Position numbers and translations under genes: made by a program. From the NCBI RefSeq assembly GCF_030486405.1, contig NZ_CP129613.1, forward strand, positions 4,650,001 through 4,714,000: DNA of 64,000 bases, read 5' to 3'. Under the pieces are notes generated by a model that saw only the letters and a program-made list of their open reading frames with translations, ran no database searches and had not been told where the DNA came from. This document shows, in pieces, positions 1 to 9,020 of the stretch (position 1 is its first letter; the number at the start of each line of letters is the position of its first letter). The DNA comes from Mycolicibacterium sp. HK-90 (GTDB taxonomy: Bacteria; Actinomycetota; Actinomycetes; Mycobacteriales; Mycobacteriaceae).

Positions 1-1
1 C

Positions 2-310
2 GAACTGCCGCAGGACGCCGACGCCGCCACCCGCGCGCGCCTGGGGTTCCTGTTCGGCGGGGTCATCTACGACGCCGGGGGGACCCTGATCGGGCTGCGT
101 CCGGTCGGCCGGGATGTCTTCGACGAGAACCGAACCGGGCTGGACCACTTGGCCTTCCGGCTCCGGAGCCTCGCCGAGATGAACGACGCCGCGCGTCACC
201 TCGACGATCTGGGAATCGCGCACCAACCCGTCAAGGACATCGGCCCGTCCTACATCCTCGAGTTCCGCGACCCGGACAACATCGCGTTGGAGCTCACGGC
301 GCCGAAGTAG
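2..310 (+). CDS. VOC (glyoxalase/dioxygenase fold) protein, 3' part only
   Basis: The reading frame is open from the window edge to a TAG at 308-310, giving the last 102 residues. It ends in a typical vicinal-oxygen-chelate half: a GLDHLAFR segment with a likely metal-binding His, then a beta-alpha-beta stretch and a terminal FRDPDNIALEL motif, where the Glu near the end is the usual third metal ligand. The substrate cannot be inferred because the N-terminal half is missing. It may be a lyase, an extradiol dioxygenase relative or a resistance protein. Confidence 0.85.
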   Translation, partial: ELPQDADAATRARLGFLFGGVIYDAGGTLIGLRPVGRDVFDENRTGLDHLAFRLRSLAEMNDAARHLDDLGIAHQPVKDIGPSYILEFRDPDNIALELTAPK

Positions 311-316
311 GCCTGC

Positions 317-330
317 GGGGGTTATCCCCC
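317..330. other. Short G5/C5 stem-loop after the VOC gene
   Basis: GGGGG-TTAT-CCCCC starts six bases after the VOC stop codon and about 60 bases before the histidine kinase start. There is no T tract, so it is at best a weak terminator. It could instead be part of the control region of the two-component operon, as CCC-rich elements recur at about 2336-2350 before the third gene. Confidence 0.35.
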
Positions 331-388
331 ACCCGGATATCGGGAAAACGCTGTGTCGCCCGACGGAGCGACTTCGTAGGTTGAAGGC

Positions 389-1696
389 ATGGTCGCAATC
401 AGCGAAACCGGACCGACGGTCCTGCCCGCCCCCACCGAGACCGTGACACCGCGCCGCAACCTCGGCGTCGTGCCCACCGCGTCGACGATCACCGGCGCCG
501 CCGTCGCGCTGGTGTGGTTCTGGATTCCCTTGACCATCTCGGTGATCGGGTTCTCCTCGATTCCGTCGGTGATCGGATTCCTGCTCGCCGGTGTGGTGTT
601 CATCTACCTGATGCGCGGCGTCGAGAAACTGGAACGGATCCGCAGCGAAGCGGTGTTCGGCCTCGGCATCGGTATCCCACCCCGTCGCATGTCACCTCAT
701 ACCGGGTTTCAGGGCTGGGCCCACCAGCTCTGGCTGGACATCAGCGGCACCCGGTTCTGGAAAGGCGTCTGCCACAACTATCTGCGGATGCTCTACGACA
801 TGCTGGCCACCGGCACCGCGTTCGCGCTACTGGCATTCGCCTTCGTCGGTCCGGCCGCTTCGGTCGCGATCCGTGACAGCGACAACGACGCCGGCCTGGT
901 CTTCCTCTCGCCGCCGATAACCTGGCTGCTGGCGATCGTCGCCGTCGGCGCCGCGATCGCCATATTGATCTTCGCCCCCGCCATGGATGCGGCGATCGAC
1001 CGCTGGCTGTTGTCACCTTCCCCCACCGCGGAGCTGCAGTACCAGGTGAACGCGCTCGCCGACGCTCGGCAAGGCGCCGTGTCCTCGGCACAGACCGAAC
1101 GGCACCGCATCGAGCGGGATCTGCATGACAGTGTGCAACCGCGGCTGGTCTCCCTGGCGATGACGATAGGGCTGGCCCAGACCAAGCTGGATTCCGATCT
1201 GCCCTCGGCCAAGGCGTTGATCGCCGAGGCCCACGACGATGCCAAGAGCGCACTTGTCGAACTCCGCAACGTGGTGCGCGGCATCGCGCCGACGATCCTG
1301 GCCGACCGCGGCCTCGACGCCGCCCTGTCGTCGGTGGTGCAACGCACCGAAACGTCGGGAGTGCCAACCACACTGCACATCGACCTGCCCCGCCGACTGC
1401 CCGATGAGGTCGAATCGGTCGCCTACTTCGTGGTGGCCGAGGCGTTGACCAATGTCGCCAAACACGCGGCAGCCTCTCAGGCGGTGGTCACGGTCCGGTG
1501 GGATGAGCCCACCAACGTGCTCCACGTGTCGGTGTTCGACGACGGCCGGGGTGGTGCGGTGATCGACGCAGGCGAGAACGCCACCGGGCTACGCGGTCTG
1601 GAGGAACGTGTGCGCGCCGCCGGCGGGACGTTCGCGGTGTCCAGCCCCGTCACGGGCCCGACCATCGTCACGGCGGTGTTGCCATGCGCGTCATAA
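389..1696 (+). CDS. Sensor histidine kinase, NarL/LuxR-type (HisKA_3)
   Basis: 435 aa. The N-terminal half is a membrane sensor module with hydrophobic segments near 36-75, 139-160 and 177-197, matching the actinobacterial 'putative sensor' domain. The dimerisation/phosphoacceptor helix follows with His246 in ERHRIERDLHDSVQ. The C-terminal HATPase domain has the N-box (VVAEALTNVAKHA), a DDGRGG G1-box and a GLRGLEERV G2-box. The gene overlaps the response regulator by 13 bp, so the two are translationally linked. Such kinases with a DUF4097-type partner usually report cell-envelope stress; that role is inferred here. Confidence 0.93.
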   Translation: MVAISETGPTVLPAPTETVTPRRNLGVVPTASTITGAAVALVWFWIPLTISVIGFSSIPSVIGFLLAGVVFIYLMRGVEKLERIRSEAVFGLGIGIPPRRMSPHTGFQGWAHQLWLDISGTRFWKGVCHNYLRMLYDMLATGTAFALLAFAFVGPAASVAIRDSDNDAGLVFLSPPITWLLAIVAVGAAIAILIFAPAMDAAIDRWLLSPSPTAELQYQVNALADARQGAVSSAQTERHRIERDLHDSVQPRLVSLAMTIGLAQTKLDSDLPSAKALIAEAHDDAKSALVELRNVVRGIAPTILADRGLDAALSSVVQRTETSGVPTTLHIDLPRRLPDEVESVAYFVVAEALTNVAKHAAASQAVVTVRWDEPTNVLHVSVFDDGRGGAVIDAGENATGLRGLEERVRAAGGTFAVSSPVTGPTIVTAVLPCAS

Positions 1697-2328
1697 TCGC
1701 CGAGGATTCGGCCCTGCTGCGGGCCGGAATCGAGCGGATCCTGGCCGACGCCGGACACGAGGTCGTGGCCGGGGTTCCCGACGCCACCAACCTGCTGCGC
1801 CTGGTCAACGAGCACCACCCCGACCTGGCCATCCTCGACGTCCGGATGCCGCCGACCTTCACCGATGAGGGCATCCGGGCCGCGGCGCTGCTTCGCAGCC
1901 AGAACCCCGAATCCCCCGTGCTGGTGCTCTCCCACTACGTCGAAGAGCGCTACGCGGCAGATCTGATCTCTTCCGACACAAGAGGATTCGGCTATCTCCT
2001 GAAGGACCGGGTGGCGGACGTCCCGGCGTTCCTCGACGCCGTCGGCGTGGTGGGCAGCGGCGGCACGGTGCTCGACCCCGAGGTGGTGTCACAGATCTTG
2101 GTACGTTCGGCCAAACACAGCGTTCTGGATCAGCTGACCCCACGCGAACGTGACGTCCTGCAGTTGATGGCCGAGGGCAAGACGAACTCCGCCATCGCTG
2201 CCGCACTACACATCTCGGTCGGATCGGCCGAGAAACACATCGCCTCGATCTTCACGAAATTCGACCTCGCTCCTGACGAGAGTGAGAACCGCCGCGTGCT
2301 GGCGGTGCTGCGCTATCTCGAGACCTAG
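1684..2328 (+). CDS. LuxR/NarL-family response regulator
   Basis: 214 aa. The receiver domain has acidic residues near position 7-8, the phosphorylatable Asp52 in LDVRMP and a Lys in the LLKDRV segment. The C-terminal LuxR helix-turn-helix reads LTPRERDVLQLMAEGKTN followed by SVGSAEKHIASIFTKF. The start lies inside the upstream kinase gene, and the next gene begins 33 bp downstream, so kinase, regulator and membrane protein probably form one transcript. Target sites are not certain; CCC-rich elements flank the operon promoter and the region before the third gene. Confidence 0.95.
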   Translation: MRVIIAEDSALLRAGIERILADAGHEVVAGVPDATNLLRLVNEHHPDLAILDVRMPPTFTDEGIRAAALLRSQNPESPVLVLSHYVEERYAADLISSDTRGFGYLLKDRVADVPAFLDAVGVVGSGGTVLDPEVVSQILVRSAKHSVLDQLTPRERDVLQLMAEGKTNSAIAAALHISVGSAEKHIASIFTKFDLAPDESENRRVLAVLRYLET

Positions 2329-2361
2329 ACCGAATACCCCTACCGGGAAAGGACTTTCATC

Positions 2362-3243
2362 GTGACCACCATTGCCGCTCCCCCGCCGGTCGGTACGCCG
2401 CCCCAGTTGAGCCCCGGTGGGCGCACCGCGTTCCGCGGCGCCCTGATCGCCGCGGCGGCGCTCCTGGTGGCCGGCGCCGTGGCCGGCCTCGGTGTGGCGG
2501 CCTGGGGCGTGAGCACCGTCCGGGTCGTCACCGATCATCAGACCCTGCCGGCGACGATGCGTTCGCTGGTGATCGACACCGCGCGCATCCCCATCGCGAT
2601 CCGCATCACCGGAGACCGTGAAACCCGGGACGCCGCGGCGGATCTGCGCCTGGTGAACACTTCCCACAGCGGCGAACACCGACTGCAGGTCACCAACACC
2701 GGCACCGAGACCCGGATCGCCATCGCGGGCAACCCCTCCCCGGTGCTCGAATGGGCGCGCGGTGGCGAGATCACGATCGCCGTGCCGCCCGAGCAGGCCC
2801 GGCGACTGTCGGTGCGCATCCAGCAGGAGATCGGCACGGTGGTCGCCCAGGCCGACGTCGACGAACTGACGGCCCGGACCACGGACGGGTCGATCGTCCT
2901 GCGCGGTGCCGCCCGACGCGTCGAGGTCCACACCGTCAACGGCGAGATCGTCTCCCGCGATCCCATCGCGGTGACCGAGCAGTTCAGCGCCACCACCTCT
3001 GACGGCGATATCAGCGTCGACTTCCGCGATGCCGCACCGCGCCGGGTCGATGCCGTGAATCGCAACGGCGATGTGGTGATCGGGCTGCCCGAGCGGGGGC
3101 CGTACCTGGTGCACGCCCAGTCCGGTTCGTCGACCCAGGTACGGGTGTCCGAGACGACCGACCCGAAGGCCGCGGTGGCCGAGATCACCGTGCGCTCCGA
3201 CAACGGGGACGTGGTCGTGGAGGGTGTCGGCCCGGGCCGCTAG
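2362..3243 (+). CDS. DUF4097-type membrane-anchored beta-strand repeat protein
   Basis: 293 aa, GTG start preceded by a GGGAAAGG ribosome site. One transmembrane helix (about 27-50) is followed by an extracytoplasmic domain of short repeated beta strands with recurring T-x-D/N-G-x-I/V turns (TTDGSIVL, TVNGEIVS, TSDGDISV, NRNGDVVI, RSDNGDVVV). This is the pattern of the DUF4097 adhesin-like family, often an output of LiaRS-like systems. It is the third gene of the two-component operon and converges with nitronate monooxygenase with a 4-bp overlap. Its function as a stress effector or sensor accessory is inferred. Confidence 0.8.
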   Translation: MTTIAAPPPVGTPPQLSPGGRTAFRGALIAAAALLVAGAVAGLGVAAWGVSTVRVVTDHQTLPATMRSLVIDTARIPIAIRITGDRETRDAAADLRLVNTSHSGEHRLQVTNTGTETRIAIAGNPSPVLEWARGGEITIAVPPEQARRLSVRIQQEIGTVVAQADVDELTARTTDGSIVLRGAARRVEVHTVNGEIVSRDPIAVTEQFSATTSDGDISVDFRDAAPRRVDAVNRNGDVVIGLPERGPYLVHAQSGSSTQVRVSETTDPKAAVAEITVRSDNGDVVVEGVGPGR

Positions 3244-4265
3244 TCCCCTGGCGTCAGGCCGCCGATGATCTCGGCCACCGAACCGGTGCGGGCCTGCCGC
3301 CATCCGGTGCCCGCCCACACGTTGGTGGCCTGCGGATCGCCTGCCGCCACCGACGCCTTGCGCACCGGACTGGTCAGGTAGTGGATCTCGGGATATCCGA
3401 AGGGGGCTTGCACGTCGTGCTCGGCGATGAAACGGTTGCGCAGCCCGCGGGCATAACGGCCGGAAAACGACCTCGTGACAACGGTTTCGGTGAACTCCGG
3501 ACTCTGGAGGGCAGCGCGGTGCACGGCGCTGCTGCCGGCTTCGTCGGCCAGCAGGAACGCGGTGCCGAGTTGAGCGGCGATCGCACCGGCCGCGAGCACA
3601 CGGGCGACGCCGTCGGCATCGATCAACCCACCGGCCGCCGCGACCGGCACATCTACCGCCGCCAGCACCTCGGCCAAGAGCTGCTCCAGCGGTTGCGATG
3701 CGGGCTCGGCGGCCGGATCGAACGTGCCGCGATGCCCGCCCGCGGCGGGGCCCTGCACGGCGAGCCCGTCGACCCCGCGGCTCACCGCCAGCCGGGCTTC
3801 GTCCGCGGTCGTGACGGTGCCGATGGTGGTGATGCCGGCTTCGCTCAGCCTGGCGATCTCCGATCGACTCGGCAATCCAAACGTGAACGAGACGACCTCG
3901 GGCCGCAGATCGTGCACCACGTCGAGCTTGGCCGCCCAGGCGTCGTCGTCGTAGCGCGGCTCACCGAGTGCCACGCCGTAACGCTCCGCCTCGCCGGCCA
4001 ATTCCTCGGCGTAGGCCCGGATCTGTTCGGGGGTACCCGCACTGGGTTGGGGCGCAAAGAGATTCACACCCAGTGGTTCGGTGGTCAGGCCCCGGGCGGC
4101 GGTGATCCGGTCGGCGAGCGCGTCGGCGGTCAGATAACCGGCCGCCAGGAATCCGAGCCCGCCGGCGTTACTGCCGGCGGCGGCCAGCTCCGGGGTGGTG
4201 GGACCGCCGGCCATCGGCGCCACGATCACCGGCTGCCGCAGACCGCGAATATCGAATGTGCCCAT
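3240..4265 (-). CDS. Nitronate monooxygenase (2-nitropropane dioxygenase family)
   Basis: About 341 aa FMN-dependent TIM barrel. The N-terminus has the family signature PVIVAPMAGGPTTPELAAA, followed by GGLGFLAAGY, a GTVTTADEA stretch, AVQGPAAGGHRG with the conserved His near the flavin and substrate, and AAGGLIDADGV. Expected reaction: oxidation of toxic alkyl nitronates. The ATG at 4265 overlaps the TGA of the upstream acetyltransferase (TGATG); a GTG one codon earlier at 4268 is also possible. The nitronate substrate is family knowledge only. Confidence 0.9.
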   Translation of the reverse strand: MGTFDIRGLRQPVIVAPMAGGPTTPELAAAGSNAGGLGFLAAGYLTADALADRITAARGLTTEPLGVNLFAPQPSAGTPEQIRAYAEELAGEAERYGVALGEPRYDDDAWAAKLDVVHDLRPEVVSFTFGLPSRSEIARLSEAGITTIGTVTTADEARLAVSRGVDGLAVQGPAAGGHRGTFDPAAEPASQPLEQLLAEVLAAVDVPVAAAGGLIDADGVARVLAAGAIAAQLGTAFLLADEAGSSAVHRAALQSPEFTETVVTRSFSGRYARGLRNRFIAEHDVQAPFGYPEIHYLTSPVRKASVAAGDPQATNVWAGTGWRQARTGSVAEIIGGLTPGD

Positions 4266-4789
4266 CACCGCACCGCCGTTCCGAACAACAACACATCCTG
4301 GGGTTCATCACTGATATTGGGGAACAACCCGTACCGCGCCAGTCTTCCCTCAAGTGACAGACCACACCGGCGCAGCACTCCCGCCGAGCCGGCATTGTCC
4401 ACATGGCAGTAGGCCGAGACCCGATACACCGTGGGATCCGGTCGCACATCCTCCAGTACCAGCGAAACCGCTTCCGACATCAGGCCTTGACCCCACCACT
4501 GCCGGGCCAGGCAGTAGCCCAGCTCCACCGCGTGCGGCTGTGGCCGCCGGCGGCCGCACAGCCCGATCACCTCGCCGTCGAGTTCGACGAGCCAGGTCTC
4601 CTCGTCGCCGACGTTGAACAGCGCGGTGATGACCCGGCGCGTTTCGGTCACGCCCGCATGCGGACGCCAGGAAAGGTGGCGCGTCACCTCGCGGTCCGAC
4701 GCGATGCGACTGAACAGGACCTCGGCGTCCGAGACGACCGGCGGCCGCAACCGCACCCGCGGACCGGCCAGCATCGTGGGGTTCGGCAT
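4265..4789 (-). CDS. GNAT-family N-acetyltransferase (RimJ/RimL-like)
   Basis: About 174 aa. The fold begins with MLAGPRVRLRPP, then the acetyl-CoA pyrophosphate-binding region RQWWGQGLMSEAV and the late VDNAGSAGVLRRCGL motif, both diagnostic of the RimJ/L-type (Acetyltransf_3) group. The ATG at 4789 has AGGA seven bases upstream and is preferred over GTG at 4804. It is coupled to nitronate monooxygenase by TGATG. The acceptor could be a protein N-terminus or a small amine; the sequence does not decide. Confidence 0.88.
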   Translation of the reverse strand: MPNPTMLAGPRVRLRPPVVSDAEVLFSRIASDREVTRHLSWRPHAGVTETRRVITALFNVGDEETWLVELDGEVIGLCGRRRPQPHAVELGYCLARQWWGQGLMSEAVSLVLEDVRPDPTVYRVSAYCHVDNAGSAGVLRRCGLSLEGRLARYGLFPNISDEPQDVLLFGTAVR

Positions 4790-4844
4790 GTCCCCATCCT
4801 GCACCGTTGCCCCCGTGGCCGGTCCAACGGTTTACTGGACAGGT

Positions 4845-5228
4845 ATGGCCATCACCTTCAACCACACCATCGTCGCCGCGAAGGACCGGCAGGTTTCCGC
4901 GGAGTTTCTCACCGAGTTGTTCGGCCTGCCCGCACCGCAGGAGTTCGGACCGTTTCTCGCCGTCACACTCAATCACGGCGTCAACCTGGACTACGCGCAG
5001 GTCGGTGCCGACGACGAGATCCGGCCCCAGCATTACGCATTCCTGGTGTCCGAGGACGAGTTCGACGCCATCTACGGCAAGATCCGCGATCGCGGAATGC
5101 AGCACTGGGCCGATCCGCACGGTCAGCACCCGGGCGAGATCAACCACAACGACGGCGGCCGCGGGGTCTACTTCCAGGACCCGTCCGGGCATTACCTGGA
5201 GATCATCACCCGGCCGTACGGAGGCTGA
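4845..5228 (+). CDS. VOC family protein, single-domain glyoxalase fold
   Basis: 127 aa, starting MAITFNHTIVAAKD. His at position 7 and Glu in the final HYLEIITRPYG segment are the usual metal ligands, and the internal HYAFLVSEDEFD stretch begins the second beta-alpha-beta unit. The frame is open upstream to 4614, but that extension overlaps the divergent acetyltransferase, so the ATG at 4845 is chosen. It converges with the Rrf2 gene with a 9-bp gap. The substrate is unknown. Confidence 0.88.
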   Translation: MAITFNHTIVAAKDRQVSAEFLTELFGLPAPQEFGPFLAVTLNHGVNLDYAQVGADDEIRPQHYAFLVSEDEFDAIYGKIRDRGMQHWADPHGQHPGEINHNDGGRGVYFQDPSGHYLEIITRPYGG

Positions 5229-5237
5229 GGCTGCCGG

Positions 5238-5708
5238 CTAACCGTGCCCGCGCTGGTGTTCCTGATCGAGGTAGGCACCCGCCATCTTCGCGACATGAGC
5301 GGGCAGCGCGCCGGCCGCCACCTCGGCCAGGCTGGTCTCCTCCAGCACCGAGCGCATGCTGGCCCGCAGCGCACGCCAGACATCGGTCAGCGCCGCCGTC
5401 GGGCCGGAGTAGGGCAGATCGCCCAGCCCGATGTCGCGCACGCTGGCCAGCGGCCCGTCGATGCAGCGCAACACATCGGCGATGCTGATGTCACCGGCCG
5501 GGCGCGCCAGCTCATAGCCACCGTCGCGGCCTCGATGGCTGCGGACCAGACGATCGGTACGCAGATCGGACAGGATGTCGACGAGGAACTGCGCCGGAAT
5601 GCCCTGAGATTTGGCCAGGTCGTCTGTTTTCACCAGTTCGCCCTCACCGACCGTGGCGAGCTGAACCATGGCTCGGACGGCATACTCCGCCTTCGCCGAC
5701 ATCCGCAT
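5238..5708 (-). CDS. Rrf2-family transcriptional regulator (Rv1287-like)
   Basis: 156 aa. The N-terminal winged helix is typical of Rrf2 ([16 protein letters not shown], then [31 protein letters not shown]). The only cysteine is in the LRCIDGPL segment; the three-cysteine iron-sulfur site of IscR/NsrR is absent, so it is more like the CymR class that reports cysteine status through a protein partner. It is last in the orientation of the cysD operon, 27 bp after a cysteine hydrolase. Control of sulfur assimilation is inferred from location. Confidence 0.9.
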   Translation of the reverse strand: MRMSAKAEYAVRAMVQLATVGEGELVKTDDLAKSQGIPAQFLVDILSDLRTDRLVRSHRGRDGGYELARPAGDISIADVLRCIDGPLASVRDIGLGDLPYSGPTAALTDVWRALRASMRSVLEETSLAEVAAGALPAHVAKMAGAYLDQEHQRGHG

Positions 5709-5735
5709 GCCCAGGATTGTGCCAGGCCCGCCCGG

Positions 5736-6332
5736 CTAATCCGGGATGCCGGACACGTCCGGGACGACGACGGCGAACAAATCGGCCATCGCGGCCAGGC
5801 TCGCCGACTGCATGGCCGCGGCGGGCACCGGTGCGCTGTCCGGGCCGGCCAACGCGCGGGTCGCGGTAGCGGCGGCCACCACGGTCGGGGCATATCCGAG
5901 GTTGAAGGCGCCGCGCGCGGTGGAGTTGACGCACATGTGCGTCATGAACCCGGCAAGCACCAGGTTCGACGCGTTGATCCCCTTCAACCGGTCGTCGAGG
6001 TCGGTCTGCACGAACGAGTTGGGGAACTGCTTGACCACCACCGGTTCTCCCTCGCGCGGGGCCACCGAGGCGATGATCGCGCCGCTCTCGCCCTCGATGT
6101 CATACAGCGAGCCCGGGCCGTCGGAGTGCTGGATGTGGATGATCGGGATACCCGCGCTGCGGGCCCGGTCGAGAAGTTCAGCGGTCTGCTCCAGTGCGGC
6201 CTGCACCCCTTCGAGCTCCATGATTCCCTGGGTGTAGGTGTTCTGGCAGTCGATCAGGACCAGGGTGGAATCGGTGAGGCGGGCCGGGGTGGCGGGCAGG
6301 CTGGCCAGTTCGCGCAGCGTGGGGCGGCTCAT
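5736..6332 (-). CDS. Isochorismatase-family cysteine hydrolase
   Basis: 198 aa from the chosen ATG (MSRPTLREL). The catalytic triad of the superfamily is visible: Asp28 in VLIDCQNTY, Lys101 in VVVKQFPNSF and Cys134 in THMCVNSTARGAF. Family members are nicotinamidases, ureidoacrylate amidohydrolases and similar amidases; the exact substrate cannot be read. A longer frame to 6404 would run into the palindromic repeat at 6363-6414, so it is rejected. It lies between cysQ and the Rrf2 gene in the same orientation. Confidence 0.88.
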   Translation of the reverse strand: MSRPTLRELASLPATPARLTDSTLVLIDCQNTYTQGIMELEGVQAALEQTAELLDRARSAGIPIIHIQHSDGPGSLYDIEGESGAIIASVAPREGEPVVVKQFPNSFVQTDLDDRLKGINASNLVLAGFMTHMCVNSTARGAFNLGYAPTVVAAATATRALAGPDSAPVPAAAMQSASLAAMADLFAVVVPDVSGIPD

Positions 6333-6362
6333 CTGGTTCAGCCTAGGCCGCCTGCTCGTCAT

Positions 6363-6414
6363 TTTCGACGCCACGGCTGCGCCCGCGCGGGTGAGCACAG
6401 CCATGACGTCGAAA
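6363..6414. repeat. Intergenic palindrome, copy 1 (17-bp arms, 18-bp loop)
   Basis: Left arm TTTCGACGCCACGGCTG (6363-6379) pairs with CAGCCATGACGTCGAAA (6398-6414) at 15 of 17 positions; the loop is 18 bases. It fills most of the gap between cysQ and the cysteine hydrolase. A second element with the same layout and the same CGTCATGGC/CGCCACGGC arm asymmetry lies at 11914-11969, so this looks like a dispersed repeat family rather than a one-off terminator. Confidence 0.75.
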
Positions 6415-6435
6415 CCGACGCAGCACTCGGCAGCG

Positions 6436-7179
6436 CTATCCCGCCGTGACGGCCAGTACCCGTTCGGCCAGTTCGGGCCGGCACACGATCAGGTCGGGAA
6501 GCGTGGGGTCGGCCGAGTTGTAGACCAGAGGCGAGCCGTCGATACGGGACGTGTGCAGGCCTGCTGCGCGGGCGACCGCGACGGGTGCTGCCGAATCCCA
6601 CTCGTACTGACCGCCGGCGTGTACGTACACGTCGGCGACCCCGCGGATCACCGCGGCGACTTTGGCTCCGGCCGAACCCATTTCCACGAGAGTTCCGTCG
6701 AGCGCCTCGCGCACGGCCAGCGCGACCGCCGGCGGGCGGGTGCGCGAAACCACGACCCGGGGCGGGCCGTCGAAGGCGCGCGGCGCGGCCACCTCGGGCG
6801 TGGACAGCGTGGTGTTCTGCGCCGGCAACGCGACCGCCCCCGCCACGAGGTCGCCCGCGCTCCACAGCGCCACGTGCACGGCCCAGTCGTCGCGGCCGAG
6901 CTCGGAGAACTCCCGGGTGCCGTCGAGCGGGTCGACGATCCACACCCGATCGGCGCTCAGCCGTGCCGGATCGGCCCGCTGATCGGCCGTGGCCTCCTCG
7001 GACAGCACCGAGTCGCCGGGAACCAGCCTGGCCAGCTCGGCCATCAGGAAGTCGTGGGACTGCTTGTCCCCGGCAGCCTTTCGCTCGGCGGGCGACGCGT
7101 CGGCGAAGTCGGCACGGACATCGAGCAGCAGGTCGCCTGCCTTGGTGGCCAGCCGGGCGGCCAGTTCGTGATCGTTCAC
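6436..7179 (-). CDS. cysQ: 3'(2'),5'-bisphosphate nucleotidase (CysQ)
   Basis: 247 aa inositol-monophosphatase-fold enzyme that removes the 3'-phosphate of PAP/PAPS. Visible motifs are the first metal site LSEEATADQ, the WIVDPLDGTREF motif (metal Asp residues and Thr) and the late GGQYEWDSAAPVAVARAAG motif. The GTG start overlaps the cysNC stop by four bases (GTGA), so it is co-translated with the ATP sulfurylase/APS kinase. That links PAPS production to PAP clearance in one operon. In M. tuberculosis cysQ is, from memory, unlinked to cysDN. Confidence 0.93.
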   Translation of the reverse strand: MNDHELAARLATKAGDLLLDVRADFADASPAERKAAGDKQSHDFLMAELARLVPGDSVLSEEATADQRADPARLSADRVWIVDPLDGTREFSELGRDDWAVHVALWSAGDLVAGAVALPAQNTTLSTPEVAAPRAFDGPPRVVVSRTRPPAVALAVREALDGTLVEMGSAGAKVAAVIRGVADVYVHAGGQYEWDSAAPVAVARAAGLHTSRIDGSPLVYNSADPTLPDLIVCRPELAERVLAVTAG

Positions 7180-9020
7180 GACGGCAAGCCCAGCAGCTCG
7201 ATCACCATGTCCGCGAGTTCGTCGGTGCTGCGCTCCGGGGTGAGCCGCAGGTCCGGGTTCTTCGGCCGCTGATAGGGGCTGTCGATTCCGGTGAAATGGG
7301 TGATCTCGCCGGCCCGCGCCTTGGCGTACAGCCCCTTGGGGTCGCGGCGTTCGCAGTCCTCCAGCGGGGTGTCACAGAACACCTCGAAGAATTCGAGACC
7401 CGCATCCGTGGCGACCTTGCGGGCCAGCGCGCGATGCTCCTCCAGTGGGCTGATCGCCGGGACCAGGACCACCTGGCCGGAGTCGGCCAGGATGGCCGCG
7501 ATGTGGGCCAGCCTGCGCTGGTTCTCTGCCCGGTCGGCCATCGAGAAGCCCAGGTCGGCGTTGAGGCCGTGCCGCAGGTTGTCCCCGTCCAGAACGTATG
7601 CCGGAACACCCTTTTCGAGCAGCTTCTGCTCGACGAGCATCGCCACCGAGGACTTGCCCGAGCCGGACAGACCGGTGAACCACACCGTGCGGCCCTTGGA
7701 CAGCCGATCCTCGGACGTGCACAGTGACTCGTGCCGAACCGTATTGGGGCTCGCGGTGTCGTGGCGCGTCTCGCGCAACACCATGCCGGCGCCCACGGTG
7801 CCGTTGGTGTTGGGATCGATCAGGATGAACGATCCGGTGGCGGCGTTGCGGCTGTACTCGTCGAGCAGCAACGGGCTCTGGGTACGCAGCGAGATGCGGC
7901 CCAGCTCATTGAGTTTGAGCGCGGTGGCGGACTTGTCCCGATGCAGGGTGTTGACGTCGAGACGGTAGTCCAGGCCGGTCACCTTGGCCCTGGTCGTGCG
8001 GGTGGTGTGCTTGACCAGGTATTCGCGGCCGGGTTCGAGTGAGGCCTCGTCGGCCATCCAGCACACCGTGGCATCGAAATCCTGCGTGACCCGCGGCTGA
8101 TTGTTGGGCCGGGCGATCATGTCGCCGCGGGAGATGTCGATGTCGTCGGACAGGCTGATCGACACCGCCATCGGCGGGAACGCCTCGTCGACGACGCCGC
8201 TCGGGCTGTGGATCTCGGTGATGCGGGTGGGCTTGCCGGCCGGCAACACGATCACGTCGTCACCGGGACGCAGCACGCCGCTGGCGACGGTGCCGGCATA
8301 GCTGCGGTGGTCGGCGTGCTCATGGGTTTGCGGCCTGATCACGTACTGGACCGGGAAGCGCACGTCGACGAGATTGCGGTCACCGGCGATGTAGACGTCC
8401 TCGAGATGGCTCAGCAGCGACGGCCCCTCGTACCAGGGCGTGACATCCGACTTGGTGACGACGTTGTCGCCCTTGAGCGCCGACAACGGGATCGTGGTGA
8501 CGTCGTGGACGTCCAATCGCGCTGCGAATGCGTGGAACTCGTCGCGAATAGCCTCGAAACGCGCCTGATCCCAATCGATCAGGTCCATCTTGTTCACCGC
8601 CAGCACGATGTGCTGGATGCCGAGCAGCGAGGCCAGGAACGCGTGCCGACGGGACTGCTCGAGCAGGCCGTGGCGTGCGTCGACCAGCACGATGACCAGC
8701 TGCGCGGTGGACGCTCCGGTCACCATGTTGCGGGTGTACTGGATGTGGCCCGGCGTGTCGGCGATGATGAATTTGCGCTTGGCCGTGGCGAAGTATCGGT
8801 AGGCGACGTCGATCGTGATGCCCTGCTCGCGCTCGGCCCGCAGGCCGTCGGTGACCAGCGCCAGGTCGGTGTAATCGTGGCCGCGTTCCTTCGAGGTGCG
8901 CTCGACGGCGGCCAGCTGATCCTCCATGACGGCCTTGGAGTCGAACAGCAACCGGCCGATCAGCGTGGACTTGCCGTCGTCGACGGATCCCGCGGTGGCG
9001 ATTCTCAACAACGTGCTCAT
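7176..9020 (-). CDS. cysN: Bifunctional sulfate adenylyltransferase GTPase subunit / adenylylsulfate kinase
   Basis: 614 aa fusion (CysNC). Residues 1-430 are the EF-Tu-like CysN GTPase: P-loop GSVDDGKST at 11-19, ADTPGH, NKMDLIDW, then two beta-barrel domains. Residues from about 440 are APS kinase (CysC): P-loop GLSGSGKSS at 450-458, LDGDNLRHGLN, and FCDTPLEDCERRDPKGLY. CysN drives sulfate adenylylation by CysD through GTP hydrolysis and CysC phosphorylates APS to PAPS. The ATG overlaps the cysD stop (TGATG), ensuring stoichiometric translation; the end overlaps cysQ. Confidence 0.97.
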   Translation of the reverse strand: MSTLLRIATAGSVDDGKSTLIGRLLFDSKAVMEDQLAAVERTSKERGHDYTDLALVTDGLRAEREQGITIDVAYRYFATAKRKFIIADTPGHIQYTRNMVTGASTAQLVIVLVDARHGLLEQSRRHAFLASLLGIQHIVLAVNKMDLIDWDQARFEAIRDEFHAFAARLDVHDVTTIPLSALKGDNVVTKSDVTPWYEGPSLLSHLEDVYIAGDRNLVDVRFPVQYVIRPQTHEHADHRSYAGTVASGVLRPGDDVIVLPAGKPTRITEIHSPSGVVDEAFPPMAVSISLSDDIDISRGDMIARPNNQPRVTQDFDATVCWMADEASLEPGREYLVKHTTRTTRAKVTGLDYRLDVNTLHRDKSATALKLNELGRISLRTQSPLLLDEYSRNAATGSFILIDPNTNGTVGAGMVLRETRHDTASPNTVRHESLCTSEDRLSKGRTVWFTGLSGSGKSSVAMLVEQKLLEKGVPAYVLDGDNLRHGLNADLGFSMADRAENQRRLAHIAAILADSGQVVLVPAISPLEEHRALARKVATDAGLEFFEVFCDTPLEDCERRDPKGLYAKARAGEITHFTGIDSPYQRPKNPDLRLTPERSTDELADMVIELLGLPS

